From Aquimixticola soesokkakensis (GTDB taxonomy: Bacteria; Pseudomonadota; Alphaproteobacteria; Rhodobacterales; Rhodobacteraceae), in contig NZ_FWFS01000012.1 of assembly GCF_900172375.1 (NCBI RefSeq), forward strand, positions 1 to 64,000: a DNA stretch of 64,000 bases, given 5' to 3'. This document shows, piece after piece, positions 8,344 through 17,279 of this stretch (position 1 is the first letter of the stretch; every line of letters begins with the position of its first letter). A model generated the notes under the pieces. The model did no database searches and was not told the DNA's origin. It saw only the letters and a program-made list of their open reading frames with translations. The translations under genes were made by a program, and so were the position numbers.

Positions 8344-9690
8344 CTACTTGAGGCTGTCCCAGGTGGACTGGATCTCGTCCGCCACGGATTGCGCATCCTC
8401 GCCGGAGGCGTAATCGACCATGCCGGTCCAAAATGCGCCTGCGCCGATCGCGCCGGGCATCAGATCGGAGGCGTCAAAGCGGAACACATCCGCGTTGAGC
8501 AGGATTTCCCCCATGCCGCGCGCCGTATCGGTGGCGTAGGTCGCGGTGTTCGCGCCGGTATGGGCGGTCAGGAACGCGCCATCCGCCATCCAGATTTCAT
8601 GGGCGATGGGGTTCTTGAGGTAGTCCACGAACGCCCGCGCGCCCTCGGAGTCATTGGTGATTGCCGCCACCGTGCCTGCTCCCAGAACCGGATTGCCCAA
8701 TTCTTTTTCAGCATAGGCCGGGAAGTAGAAGAAATCCGCGTCGATGCCGAGTTCCGTGCCCTCGGGGAAGAAGGCGGGAATGAACGATGCCTGGTGATGC
8801 ATGTAGCACCCCGGAGGCGAGGCAAACAGACCCGCAGGGCTGTCGCGGAAATCGGTCGTTGCAACGGAACCGGCGCCGCCCTGCACAAAGGCATCGTCGC
8901 GCGCAAAGAAACCGAATTCTTCAATTGCGCCAACCACCTCGGGGGAATTGAACGGCAGTTCGTTGGACACCCAAGCGTCGTAGACTTCGGGTGGCTGTGT
9001 GCGCAGCATCATGTCCTCGACCCAGTCGGTCGCAGGCCAGCCGGTCGCAGCCCCCGACCCCAGACCGATACACCACGGGGTGCCGCCATCTTCGGCGATC
9101 TGCTGGGTCAACGCCTTGAGATCTTCCAGCGTTTCGGGGATTTCATAGCCCGCATCGTCGAAGTTGTCGGGCACATACCAGACCAGCGACTTCAGATCGG
9201 CGCGGTAGAACAGGCCGAACAGGTGATCTTCACCGTTTTCATCGGGAAAGGTTGCCAGATCCACCCAGGACTGGCCAGCGGCGTAGTTCTCTTGCACCCA
9301 GGCCTCGTCCTCATCGGTGAGCGGTGCAAGCAATCCGCGCGAGGCCATGTCTTTGACCAGCCCGGGCTGCGGGAAAATCGCGACATTGGGCGCAGAGCCC
9401 GCTTCGGCGTCGATGACGATCTGCTGTTCGAAGCTGTCGGAGCCGGAATATTGGACATCCGCGCCGGTTGCGGCTTCGAAATAGGCCGCAGCAGCGTTAA
9501 AGCTGTCCGCCTCGGCGCCCAGCCAGCTTCCGAAAACGGTGATCACTTCGCCCGAGAGGTCCAGCTTGGACAGCTCCTCATAGGCCGACCACGTAAAGTC
9601 GCCTTCGCCCACGGGATATTTCAGGTCCTGCGCATGGGCAGAGGACACGAGGGCAAGCGCGGCTGCGCTGGCGAATAGTGTAGATTTCAT
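8344..9690 (-). CDS. aglE: alpha-glucoside-binding periplasmic protein
   Basis: A 448 aa extracellular solute-binding protein (family 1) that captures alpha-glucosides in the periplasm and delivers them to AglF/AglG. The N-terminus is a clear Sec signal peptide with likely cleavage after SSAHA (about residue 20). The rest has the mixed aromatic-rich composition of sugar-binding proteins. It is the first gene of the operon, with the operator about 92 bases upstream of the ATG and the LacI-type regulator divergent beyond it. Confidence 0.92.
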   Translation of the reverse strand: MKSTLFASAAALALVSSAHAQDLKYPVGEGDFTWSAYEELSKLDLSGEVITVFGSWLGAEADSFNAAAAYFEAATGADVQYSGSDSFEQQIVIDAEAGSAPNVAIFPQPGLVKDMASRGLLAPLTDEDEAWVQENYAAGQSWVDLATFPDENGEDHLFGLFYRADLKSLVWYVPDNFDDAGYEIPETLEDLKALTQQIAEDGGTPWCIGLGSGAATGWPATDWVEDMMLRTQPPEVYDAWVSNELPFNSPEVVGAIEEFGFFARDDAFVQGGAGSVATTDFRDSPAGLFASPPGCYMHHQASFIPAFFPEGTELGIDADFFYFPAYAEKELGNPVLGAGTVAAITNDSEGARAFVDYLKNPIAHEIWMADGAFLTAHTGANTATYATDTARGMGEILLNADVFRFDASDLMPGAIGAGAFWTGMVDYASGEDAQSVADEIQSTWDSLK

Positions 9691-9781
9691 TCCATTACCT
9701 CCCAGTATGGTTCCGAAGTGTCGCGGCCGCCTGCCCGTGCAAAGCCCCTCCTCGCGGGGAGTGCAGGGTGAATCAGGAAAG

Positions 9782-9795
9782 CCAAAGCGCTTTGG
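9782..9795. promoter_or_regulatory. LacI-type operator of the agl operon
   Basis: A perfect 14 bp palindrome, CCAAAGCGCTTTGG. Its central AAAGCGCTTT core is typical of sites bound by the LacI/GalR family, and the divergent regulator belongs to that family. It lies upstream of aglE, where repressor binding could block the promoter. Thirteen of these 14 bases recur at 51556-51568. Confidence 0.7.
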
Positions 9796-9824
9796 GTGCG
9801 CTCAGAGTGTCGTTTAGATGACTA

Positions 9825-9859
9825 TGTGTCAACGGTCTTATCCCGTCGTGTGTCAACGG
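9825..9859 (+). repeat. direct repeat in the agl control region
   Basis: TGTGTCAACGG occurs at 9825-9835 and 9849-9859, 24 bp start to start, a little over two helical turns. It lies between the LacI-type operator and aglR. It may be a second binding site, or a tandem duplication of the kind seen elsewhere in this window. Confidence 0.4.
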
Positions 9860-10118
9860 CCCTGCCACGCGCACCCCATGAAAGCTGCGCGTTCGAAAAC
9901 CGTTCTGCCCCTACAGTTTACGCGATTGGTCCAGAGGTCAATTCCCTCTTGGGTTGCGCCCCCTGAAAGCCCAGACTTGCACGCCTGCCCCGCCCTCTGT
10001 TCAGGGCGCCATTCAGGTTTTGACCTCCAGCACGCAACCGCTTATTCTTTAAGCGATCAAGATCAATGCGGGGTGCGGTCCTTTGGGGACCGGTGGCGGG
10101 GAGCGGCGCAGACAGACT
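9860..10118. other. aglR upstream region
   Basis: Together with 9691-9859 this completes the 428 base divergent region between aglE and aglR. I see no gene in it. An upstream in-frame ATG at 10083 would extend aglR by 12 residues that do not resemble the family N-terminus. Confidence 0.5.
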
Positions 10119-11153
10119 ATGAACCTCAAGGAACTTTCCAGCCTCTTGGGGTTGTCGCAGACAACCGTCAGCCGCGCGCTGAACGGCTACCCCGAAGTGT
10201 CCGAAGCCACGCGCAAGAAAGTCACCGCGATGGCGCGCGCCCACGGCTATGCGCCCAATGCACGCGCGCGCGGTCTGGCCACGGGGCGCACCATGTCCAT
10301 CGGCCATGTCATCCCGCTGTCCACCCGCCATGAAATCGTCAATCCGGTGTTTTCCGACTTTGTGGCCGGTGCCTCGGAAATCTATTCCGCCAATGGGTAC
10401 GACATGTTGCTCACGGTCGTGCCCGATCAGGGCGAGGCCGAAGCCTATCGCAAGATCACTGCCCGCCAGACCGTGGACGGCGTGATCGTGCATGGCCCCA
10501 AAGCACAGGACGGGCGCATCGCCTTGCTGCGCGAAATCGGCATGCCCTTTGTGGTTCACGGGCGGATGAGCGCGGATGACACCGGCTATGCCTGGGTGGA
10601 TATGAACAATGTCACCGCGTTTTCGTGCGCCGCTGACTGTCTGATCGACCTTGGCCATCGCCGCATCGGCCTGCTGAACGGGTTGGAAACGCTCGACTTT
10701 GCCCTGCGGCGGCGCGAGGGCGTGCAGCGCGCGCTGGCGGCGGCGGGGATCGAGGCGCAGGCGCGCTATTTCCTCTCCGACGAGATGACCGAGGGCTTTG
10801 GCTACCGCGCCACCTGCGCCCTGCTCGACCTGGATGAGCCGCCCACCGCGCTGATCGTGTCCTCGCTGATTATCGGCATCGGGGTGCGGCGCGCCGCCGA
10901 GGAACGCGGGCTGAAGCTGGGCCGCGAGCTGTCGCTGATCGTGCATGACGACGACCTCAGTTATTTGCGCAACGGCTCGGAAACCGGCGCGCCGGTCTTT
11001 ACCGCCACCCAGTCCTCCGTGCGCGATGCCGGGCGGATGTGCGCGCAGAATCTGCTCGATATCATCGCTGCCCCTGACACGGCCGCCCGCTTTCAGACCG
11101 AGCTTGAGGCCAAACTGGTGATGGGCAGTTCCACCGGCCCCTGCCCCGTGTAA
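10119..11153 (+). CDS. aglR: LacI-family transcriptional regulator of alpha-glucoside use
   Basis: A 344 aa regulator with an N-terminal LacI helix-turn-helix (residues 1-45; SQTTVSRALNGYPEVSEATR) and a periplasmic-binding-protein-like effector domain. The ATG at 10119 (MNLKELSSLLG) was chosen because the helix-turn-helix normally begins right at the N-terminus. It is divergent from aglE and followed by glucokinase. It is expected to repress aglEFGAK until an alpha-glucoside or a derived sugar binds; the palindrome at 9782-9795 is its likely site. The symbol follows locus order and is not independent proof. Confidence 0.88.
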   Translation: MNLKELSSLLGLSQTTVSRALNGYPEVSEATRKKVTAMARAHGYAPNARARGLATGRTMSIGHVIPLSTRHEIVNPVFSDFVAGASEIYSANGYDMLLTVVPDQGEAEAYRKITARQTVDGVIVHGPKAQDGRIALLREIGMPFVVHGRMSADDTGYAWVDMNNVTAFSCAADCLIDLGHRRIGLLNGLETLDFALRRREGVQRALAAAGIEAQARYFLSDEMTEGFGYRATCALLDLDEPPTALIVSSLIIGIGVRRAAEERGLKLGRELSLIVHDDDLSYLRNGSETGAPVFTATQSSVRDAGRMCAQNLLDIIAAPDTAARFQTELEAKLVMGSSTGPCPV

Positions 11154-11285
11154 CATTGCGCAACGCCCGCACGCCGCAACCGGGTCATTCCCCCTTTGCG
11201 CGCGCGCTTTGGCCTGCTACCAAGGCCCAAACAGCCCGTTAGCGCTATCACAGATCGCCCCGTTGCCGCCACAAAGGACCACGCC

Positions 11286-12260
11286 ATGCCCAGCCATCCC
11301 GCCAATACCCTCACGCTCGTCGCTGATGTCGGCGGCACCAACACCCGTGTGGCGCTGGCCGATGGCACCCGTGTTCTGGCGCAAAGCGTCCGCAAATATG
11401 CCAATGCCGACCACAGCGATCTGCAGTCGGTGATCCGTGCCTATATCGCGGATGAGGGCGGCGTTGATTGTCTGGGCGCATGTGTGGCAATCGCGGGTCC
11501 GGTGATGGACGGTGTGGGCAAGATGACCAACCTCGACTGGACCTTTGACCGGGACAGCCTGCGCGCGGCGACGGGTGCGGAACATGTGTCCATTCTCAAT
11601 GACTTGCAGGCACAGGGTCACGCGATCGGCTATCTGTCAGAGGATAAGTTGCGGGTGATCATCGACGGCCCGAGCGGCAAGGAACACGCCGCCAAACTGG
11701 TGATCGGCGTCGGCACCGGCTTTAACGCGGCTCCCGTTTTCGACACCGAAGCGGGGCGTTTCGTTGCCCCGTCCGAATGTGGTCATACCGCCTTGCCGGT
11801 GGGCAGCGAGCGCCTCAACCGCCTTGCCGCCTTTATCGCCGCTGAGCACGGGTTTGCCTCGGTCGAGGAAGTGCTGTCGGGGCGCGGGATGGAAAACATC
11901 TACCGCTGGGTCAGCACCGAAGCCGGGACGCCCGCCAAACTGGCTGCCGCCGACATCGGGGCGGCTGCGAAATCCGGCGATCCGCTGGCGGTCATAACGC
12001 TGGAAACCTTCGCGCAAGTGCTGGGGGCCGTCGCGGGCGACCTTGCGCTGACACAGCTGCCCTACGGCGGCGTTTATCTCATCGGGGGAGTCGCGCGCGC
12101 GATCACACCGTGGCTGCAAGGCGATAATTTCGCCAAACCCTTTCAGGACAAAGGCCGGTTTTCGACCTTCATGCGCGATTTTGGCGTAAAAATTGTCGAG
12201 GATGATTTCGCCGCTCTCGTGGGCTGCGCCAGCCATATCGCCCATAAAACACACGGATAA
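11286..12260 (+). CDS. glk: glucokinase
   Basis: A 324 aa cytoplasmic glucokinase (Glk family) that phosphorylates glucose released by AglA to glucose 6-phosphate with ATP. The N-terminal phosphate-binding motif ADVGGTNTRVAL is present and the length fits the family. The ATG at 11286 has AAAGGA about 8 bases upstream; the in-frame start at 11196 would add 30 residues without a site. It follows aglR by 132 bases, which contain a small AGCGCT-centred palindrome (TAGCGCTA, 11240-11247). A strong terminator follows. Confidence 0.92.
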   Translation: MPSHPANTLTLVADVGGTNTRVALADGTRVLAQSVRKYANADHSDLQSVIRAYIADEGGVDCLGACVAIAGPVMDGVGKMTNLDWTFDRDSLRAATGAEHVSILNDLQAQGHAIGYLSEDKLRVIIDGPSGKEHAAKLVIGVGTGFNAAPVFDTEAGRFVAPSECGHTALPVGSERLNRLAAFIAAEHGFASVEEVLSGRGMENIYRWVSTEAGTPAKLAAADIGAAAKSGDPLAVITLETFAQVLGAVAGDLALTQLPYGGVYLIGGVARAITPWLQGDNFAKPFQDKGRFSTFMRDFGVKIVEDDFAALVGCASHIAHKTHG

Positions 12261-12291
12261 ATCGCTCCGACAGCCCCCAAGTCCAATCCAG

Positions 12292-12317
12292 CGCGCGCCC
12301 TGAGTGGCGCGCGTTTT
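12292..12317 (+). terminator. intrinsic terminator after glk
   Basis: A perfect 8 bp stem (CGCGCGCC / GGCGCGCG) with a 6-base loop, followed by TTTT and then GCGTTTG. It lies 31 bases after the glk stop and separates the sugar genes from the chemotaxis operon. Confidence 0.75.
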
Positions 12318-12413
12318 GCGTTTGTGATGTCGAAAATCTTTCCTGCGTAACGTCGAATTAACGGTCTGCCCGCTATGACATAGGACGCAGACGGGACGAC
12401 AAGGGACACATAG

Positions 12414-12452
12414 ATGCAACTTCTGACACCAGACTTGCGGAGACGGGCATGA
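12414..12452 (+). CDS. possible 12-codon upstream ORF of the che operon
   Basis: ATG at 12414 has AAGGGA 8 bases upstream and reads 12 codons (MQLLTPDLRRRA) to a TGA that overlaps the STAS-gene ATG by four bases (ATGA). A good ribosome site plus exact stop-start overlap suggests translational coupling rather than chance. No function is claimed and no homologues were checked. Confidence 0.4.
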   Translation: MQLLTPDLRRRA

Positions 12453-12730
12453 GCACGACAGTGACACTCGACGCGCGTCTCGACTACCAATCTGTAGAGC
12501 CATTGCGCGATACCTTGCTGGCGGCGGGCCCCGCTGAGCTTGTGATCGACGCCGCCCATGTGCGCCACATCGGCACGCTGGCCCTGCAAACGATTCTTGC
12601 CGTGGTCAAAACCCGCGCCACCAACAACCAGGCCACCCGCGTGAGGGAAGCCTCGGACGCCTGCGTCGATCAACTGGGCCTCTTCGGCTTTACCCCTGAA
12701 ACGCTTACACAACCGGAGGAATGGGCATGA
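12449..12730 (+). CDS. STAS-domain protein, chemotaxis operon
   Basis: A 93 aa single-domain STAS (anti-sigma-factor-antagonist-like) protein. The central DAAHVRHIGTLALQTIL matches the STAS core strand-helix, but the usual phosphorylatable Ser/Thr of true anti-anti-sigma factors is not clear: the motif reads RHIGTL. It is the first full-size gene of the che operon, with GGAG ahead of the ATG, and overlaps cheY by four bases. A small STAS partner is common at the head of alphaproteobacterial che clusters; its molecular role is uncertain. Confidence 0.75.
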   Translation: MSTTVTLDARLDYQSVEPLRDTLLAAGPAELVIDAAHVRHIGTLALQTILAVVKTRATNNQATRVREASDACVDQLGLFGFTPETLTQPEEWA

Positions 12731-13092
12731 GCCTCGAAGTCCTCGCTGTCGATGACAGCCGAACCATGCGCGACATGTTGAACCTCGCGCTTTCCTCGGC
12801 GGGTTTTACCGCCCACCTTGCCGACGATGGCCTGCACGGCCTTGAAGTGCTCGAAGATATCGAGCCGGACGTCATCATCACCGATATCAACATGCCACGC
12901 CTTGATGGCTTTGGGTTCATTGACGCCGTGCGTCGTGAGGAAAAATGGGCACGCATTCCCATTCTGGTCCTCACCACCGAAAGCGCCGACGAGTTGAAAG
13001 CCAAAGCCCGCGCGGCAGGGGCGACCGGCTGGATCGTCAAACCCTTTGATCCGGCAAAACTGGTCAAAGCGCTGCAAATGGTTGCTGGCTGA
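12727..13092 (+). CDS. cheY: chemotaxis response regulator CheY
   Basis: A 121 aa single receiver domain. The acidic pocket DDS is at 9-11, the phosphoacceptor is D53 (ITDINMP), the switch threonine lies in VLTTES and the conserved lysine is K105 (VKPFDP). There are two in-frame ATGs. GGAGGA abuts the one at 12721 but sits 6 bases before 12727, so 12727 is the start. It is phosphorylated by the CheA encoded next, and presumably acts on the flagellar motor or another output. It overlaps the STAS gene. Confidence 0.92.
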   Translation: MSLEVLAVDDSRTMRDMLNLALSSAGFTAHLADDGLHGLEVLEDIEPDVIITDINMPRLDGFGFIDAVRREEKWARIPILVLTTESADELKAKARAAGATGWIVKPFDPAKLVKALQMVAG

Positions 13093-13102
13093 AAGGTAGA
13101 AC

Positions 13103-15505
13103 ATGTCTGACCCGATGGCAGAAATCCGCGCCTCCTTCTTTATCGAATGCGAGGAACTCCTGGAAAGCCTGCAAGATGGCCTCCAGATGATGGATGACGG
13201 CGAAAGCGATAGTGAAACCATCAACATCGTCTTTCGCGCGGTCCATTCGATCAAAGGCGGCGCAGGAGCCTTTGGGTTGAACGATCTGGTCCATTTCGCG
13301 CATCGGTTCGAAACCGCCATGGACGAAGTGCGCACGGGCCGGTTTGTGCCCGATGGCGAAGCGATCAAAATATTCTTCGCCTGCGCGGATGTGTTGGGCG
13401 ACCTTGTCCGTGCCTCGCGCGACGAAACCCCGATTCTCGACGAAATGACCGCACCGGTGCTCGATTCGCTCGAACGTCTGGTCGGCATGGAAGAGGAAGT
13501 CGAGGAGGAGGTGGAATTCGTGCCTGCGGGCATCGCGCTCGACCTCGGCGGACTTGGGGATCTTGGCGGCGGGATGGGCGACCTGCCCCCGCTGGATTTA
13601 CCAGCACTCGACATGCCATCGCCTGACCTCTTGTCGGCAGACGGCCTGCCTGAGGGCAGTGAAACGCCTGACGTCGCGGGCGACAATGACGCACAAGCTG
13701 CTCTTGGCAAAGGCTTTAAAATCCACTTCCTGCCGGAACCTGCCCTGTTCATTTCCGGCAACGAGCCGCTTTACCTCTTTCGGGCCCTGCGCGATCTGGG
13801 CGACTTAACGGTTCGCTGCGACACCTCCCGCCTGCCCGCGGCAGAGGCGCTTGCGGCCGAAACCGGTTACCTGTCCTGGTCCTTGGTGCTCCTGACCGAG
13901 GAACCCGAAACCGCCGTGCGCGATGTCTTTGAATTCGTTGACGGTCTCTGCGTCCTCACCATCGAACCGATCACGAACGCAGCCTTGGACGGTAGCATGG
14001 CTCTGCCCGATCTCGATGTCCCGTCAGCGCAGATCCCGCTTGCGCCCGGCGACTCGGCCGAGACCGCGCCTGTCGAAACAATCGCCGCCGAGGCCCCGCC
14101 CAGCAGCCCCGCGCAAGCGGCGCCTGCCGCCCTGCCCGACCGGCTTGCGCCCGGCGCTGCAGCTGCGCCAATCCCTGCGCCAATCCCTGCGCCAGCCGCT
14201 GCGCCAGTCGCGCCGCCCGCACCGATCGAAAGCGCCGCGGAAAGTACAGAGCCAAGCGATGCACCTTCGCGCGAAGCGAAAAACGCCCCGACCCAACCGC
14301 GCGCAACCGTGCGCGTCGACCTGGAGCGCGTGGACCGTCTGGTCAACCTAGTCGGGGAATTGGTGATCAACCAAGCCATGCTCAGCCAATCCGTCACCGA
14401 AGCCGGCCTGCCGGCCAATTCGGCGGTCTCGACCGGGTTGGAAGAATTTTTGCAGCTCACGCGCGACATCCAGGAAAGCGTGATGATGATCCGCGCCCAG
14501 CCGATCAAATCGCTGTTCCAGCGCATGGGGCGGATCGTGCGCGAAGCCTCGGCGGCCGTGAACAAGGACGTCCGCCTGCACACAGACGGCGAAAATACCG
14601 AAGTCGACAAGACCGTGATCGAACGGCTCGCCGATCCGCTGACCCATATGATCCGCAATGCGGTGGATCACGGGTTGGAAACCACGGAAAAACGGGTCGC
14701 AAGCGGCAAGCCGCGCAACGGGCATGTGACCCTCACCGCACAGCACCGCTCCGGACGGATCGTCATCGATGTCTCGGATGATGGCGGCGGCATCAACCGC
14801 CCCCGCGTTCTGGAAAAAGCCATCGAAAAGGGTCTGGTCTCGCCAGAGGCACAACTGAGCGATGGCGAGATCGACAACCTTTTGTTCCTGCCCGGCTTTT
14901 CCACCGCCGCAGAGGTCTCGGCTCTGTCGGGGCGCGGGGTTGGCATGGATGTGGTGAAAAGCTCGATCCAGTCGCTCGGCGGGCGGATCGCCATCACCTC
15001 CGTCGAAGGCAAAGGCACGACCTTTTCGATCTCTCTGCCGCTCACGCTTGCCGTGCTCGACGGGATGGTCGTGCGGGTGGCCGGCGAAACCCTGGTCGTC
15101 CCGCTCAACGCCATTCTCGAAACGCTGACCCTCACAGACGACGACATCAAACAACTCGGACCTGAAACCCATGTGGTGCAACTGCGGGGCGGATTTGTTC
15201 CGTTGCTCGATCTGGGTGCCGAACTGGGCTATCGCACGCCCGAACAAAGCTACGTCGGTGGCATCGTCCTTTTGATCGGCCAGGAGGACGGGCATCGCGC
15301 CGCCCTCGTCGTGGATGCGATCGAGGATCAGCGACAAGTCGTGATCAAGGGTCTCGAGGGCAGCTACGGACGCGTTCCGGGCATCGCCGCCGCCACGATT
15401 TTGGGCGATGGGCAAATCGCGCTCATCCTCGATCCGATGGATCTTATCAGCCAAGCCAGCGGTCGCACCAAAGACCGCAGCCTGTCCCTTTCGCACGCAG
15501 GATAA
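13103..15505 (+). CDS. cheA: chemotaxis histidine kinase CheA
   Basis: An 800 aa kinase. The N-terminal Hpt domain has phosphohistidine H48 in VHSIKGGAGAFG. A divergent middle region follows, then a long Ala/Pro-rich linker (about 320-385) with repeated proline-alanine units. The dimerisation segment contains LVGELVINQAM, and the ATPase domain has the N box DPLTHMIRNAVDHGLE, G1 DVSDDGGG and G2 GRGVGMDVV. A C-terminal CheW-like domain docks to receptor and CheW. All catalytic boxes are intact. It starts 10 bases after cheY and is followed by cheW after 4 bases. Confidence 0.95.
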   Translation: MSDPMAEIRASFFIECEELLESLQDGLQMMDDGESDSETINIVFRAVHSIKGGAGAFGLNDLVHFAHRFETAMDEVRTGRFVPDGEAIKIFFACADVLGDLVRASRDETPILDEMTAPVLDSLERLVGMEEEVEEEVEFVPAGIALDLGGLGDLGGGMGDLPPLDLPALDMPSPDLLSADGLPEGSETPDVAGDNDAQAALGKGFKIHFLPEPALFISGNEPLYLFRALRDLGDLTVRCDTSRLPAAEALAAETGYLSWSLVLLTEEPETAVRDVFEFVDGLCVLTIEPITNAALDGSMALPDLDVPSAQIPLAPGDSAETAPVETIAAEAPPSSPAQAAPAALPDRLAPGAAAAPIPAPIPAPAAAPVAPPAPIESAAESTEPSDAPSREAKNAPTQPRATVRVDLERVDRLVNLVGELVINQAMLSQSVTEAGLPANSAVSTGLEEFLQLTRDIQESVMMIRAQPIKSLFQRMGRIVREASAAVNKDVRLHTDGENTEVDKTVIERLADPLTHMIRNAVDHGLETTEKRVASGKPRNGHVTLTAQHRSGRIVIDVSDDGGGINRPRVLEKAIEKGLVSPEAQLSDGEIDNLLFLPGFSTAAEVSALSGRGVGMDVVKSSIQSLGGRIAITSVEGKGTTFSISLPLTLAVLDGMVVRVAGETLVVPLNAILETLTLTDDDIKQLGPETHVVQLRGGFVPLLDLGAELGYRTPEQSYVGGIVLLIGQEDGHRAALVVDAIEDQRQVVIKGLEGSYGRVPGIAAATILGDGQIALILDPMDLISQASGRTKDRSLSLSHAG

Positions 15506-15509
15506 CGCA

Positions 15510-15974
15510 ATGAATGACATCACCAAACAACCCGACTCTGCCATTGAACTCCTGTCCTTTCGCGTCGGCGGTCAGGATTACTCGGTCGATATCATGTCCG
15601 TGCGCGAGATCAGAGGCTCCGCCAAGGCGACCTCCCTGCCCCATGCGCCTGCCTTTGTGCGCGGGGTGATCAACCTGCGCGGCACCGTGCTGCCAATCAT
15701 TGATCTTGCCGCACGGCTTGGGCTTGAAACCGGCCAAGACACCGAACGCAACGTGATTATCGTCGTTGATCTTGGCGGGCGCACCGCGGGGCTGATGGTT
15801 GACGCCGTGTCGGACATCCTCGCGATTCCGACCGATGAAATGCAGCCTCCGCCCGACCTTGCGGCTGACGACGCCCGCACCTTTGTCAGCGCACTGACCA
15901 TCGTCGACGGGCGGATGATCCGCGTGCTTGATTTGAACGCGGTGATGCCGCCGCAAGGCGAGGAAGCCGCTTGA
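15510..15974 (+). CDS. cheW: chemotaxis coupling protein CheW
   Basis: A 154 aa CheW-domain protein that links receptors to CheA at the membrane. Family marks are the DIMSVREIRG block, FVRGVINLRGTVLPIIDL and the C-terminal VDAVSDILAI. The ATG at 15510 follows the cheA stop by 4 bases. The stop overlaps the presumed TTG start of cheR. Confidence 0.93.
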   Translation: MNDITKQPDSAIELLSFRVGGQDYSVDIMSVREIRGSAKATSLPHAPAFVRGVINLRGTVLPIIDLAARLGLETGQDTERNVIIVVDLGGRTAGLMVDAVSDILAIPTDEMQPPPDLAADDARTFVSALTIVDGRMIRVLDLNAVMPPQGEEAA

Positions 15975-16903
15975 CCTACCATGCCCCAGAGGAGCGCGCA
16001 AAATTCGGCGCGACCATGTCCGACGCCACGTTTTCGCGCGTCGCAAAAATTGCGCAACGCGAAGCGGGGCTGGTTCTGGCCCATGCCAAACTGTCGATGG
16101 TCCAATCCCGTCTCTCGCGGCGCCTACGTGCCTTGCAGCTGCCGGACTTTGACAGCTACCTCGATTTTCTGGAGGGGGAAGCCGATGGTCGCACCGAAAT
16201 GCGCCATTTCATCTCGGCGCTGACCACAAATGTGTCGCATTTCTTTCGGGAAATGCACCACTTCAACACGCTCAAGGAACAAGCCCTGCCCAAGCTGATC
16301 GAGCGCGCCAAATCCGGTGGGAAAATCCGCATCTGGTCCGCGGGATGCAGCAACGGGCAGGAACCCTACTCGATTGCGATGAGCATTCTGGAGGTGTTCC
16401 CTCAGGCCGGCGACTTCGACATCAAGATTCTTGCGACCGACATCGACCCCGAAGTTTTGGCAACGGCGCGGGCGGGCGTGTATTCCGGCTCTTTGACCAC
16501 GGGCCTCGATGAGGACACAAAGCGCAGCTATTTCGACCGCAGCGGGACCGCCGAGGACGAGAAGCTGACGGTCAAACCCAATGTGGCCGCCTTGGTGGCC
16601 TTTCGCGAATTGAACCTGCATGCCACCTGGCCGATGCAGGGCCAGTTCGACGCGATCTTCTGTCGCAATGTCGTCATTTATTTCGACGAGCCGACGCAGG
16701 AAAAACTGTACCGCCGCTACGCAGAACGGCTGGGCCGTGAGGGGTGGCTGTTCTTGGGACATTCCGAGCGGATCAATGATTCTTCGGCGCAATTGTTCGC
16801 CAGTTGCGGCGTCACGACCTATCGCCCGACGGGGGCGACACCTTCATCCTCAGCAAAACCGACCGCAGGCGCGGTCGCGAAAGGGCAGCAACATGGCGCT
16901 TAG
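15971..16903 (+). CDS. cheR: chemotaxis protein methyltransferase CheR
   Basis: Transfers methyl groups from S-adenosylmethionine to receptor glutamates for adaptation. It has the helical N-terminal domain and a catalytic domain with SAM loop IWSAGCSNGQEPYS; FCRNVVIYFDEP lies further on. I place the start at TTG 15971 (310 aa), because GAGGA sits 7 bases upstream and TTG overlaps the cheW TGA. The alternative ATG at 16016 (295 aa) has no ribosome site at good spacing. No CheB methylesterase follows, which is unusual. Confidence 0.9.
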   Translation: MTYHAPEERAKFGATMSDATFSRVAKIAQREAGLVLAHAKLSMVQSRLSRRLRALQLPDFDSYLDFLEGEADGRTEMRHFISALTTNVSHFFREMHHFNTLKEQALPKLIERAKSGGKIRIWSAGCSNGQEPYSIAMSILEVFPQAGDFDIKILATDIDPEVLATARAGVYSGSLTTGLDEDTKRSYFDRSGTAEDEKLTVKPNVAALVAFRELNLHATWPMQGQFDAIFCRNVVIYFDEPTQEKLYRRYAERLGREGWLFLGHSERINDSSAQLFASCGVTTYRPTGATPSSSAKPTAGAVAKGQQHGA

Positions 16904-17279
16904 AGATCAACTTCGTATTCTCGTCGTGGACGACATGTCCACCAGCCGCGGCCTGATCACCAATGCGCTGGACTCCTTTGGCATTCGCACCGTGGCCAGC
17001 GCATCCGACGGGCCGAGTGCCCTGCAAAAAATCGCCGCATCGCCCGTCCATCTGGTAATCAGCGACTACAACATGCCCGGCATGGACGGCTTGCATTTGT
17101 TGCACGCGTTGCGCAGCGCGCCGGCCACGCGCGGCGTCGGATTTTTGCTGATCACCGGGCGCGCAGATCGCGAGATCATTGAAAAAGGGAAACAGCTCGG
17201 CATGAACAACTTTCTCAAAAAACCGTTTGAACCCGCTGGGTTGCGCGCCGCAATCGAAGCCATCGTGGGGCGGCTGTAA
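16893..17279 (+). CDS. second CheY-like response regulator
   Basis: A 128 aa single receiver domain, clearly different from the first CheY. The acidic pocket DDMS is at 13-16, the phosphoacceptor is D58 (ISDYNMPGMDG), the switch threonine is in LLITGR and the lysine is K110 (KKPFEP). It begins inside the end of cheR (11-base overlap), and its stop overlaps the start of the next gene. It could be a phosphate sink for CheA or a motor-binding regulator. Confidence 0.88.
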   Translation: MALRDQLRILVVDDMSTSRGLITNALDSFGIRTVASASDGPSALQKIAASPVHLVISDYNMPGMDGLHLLHALRSAPATRGVGFLLITGRADREIIEKGKQLGMNNFLKKPFEPAGLRAAIEAIVGRL

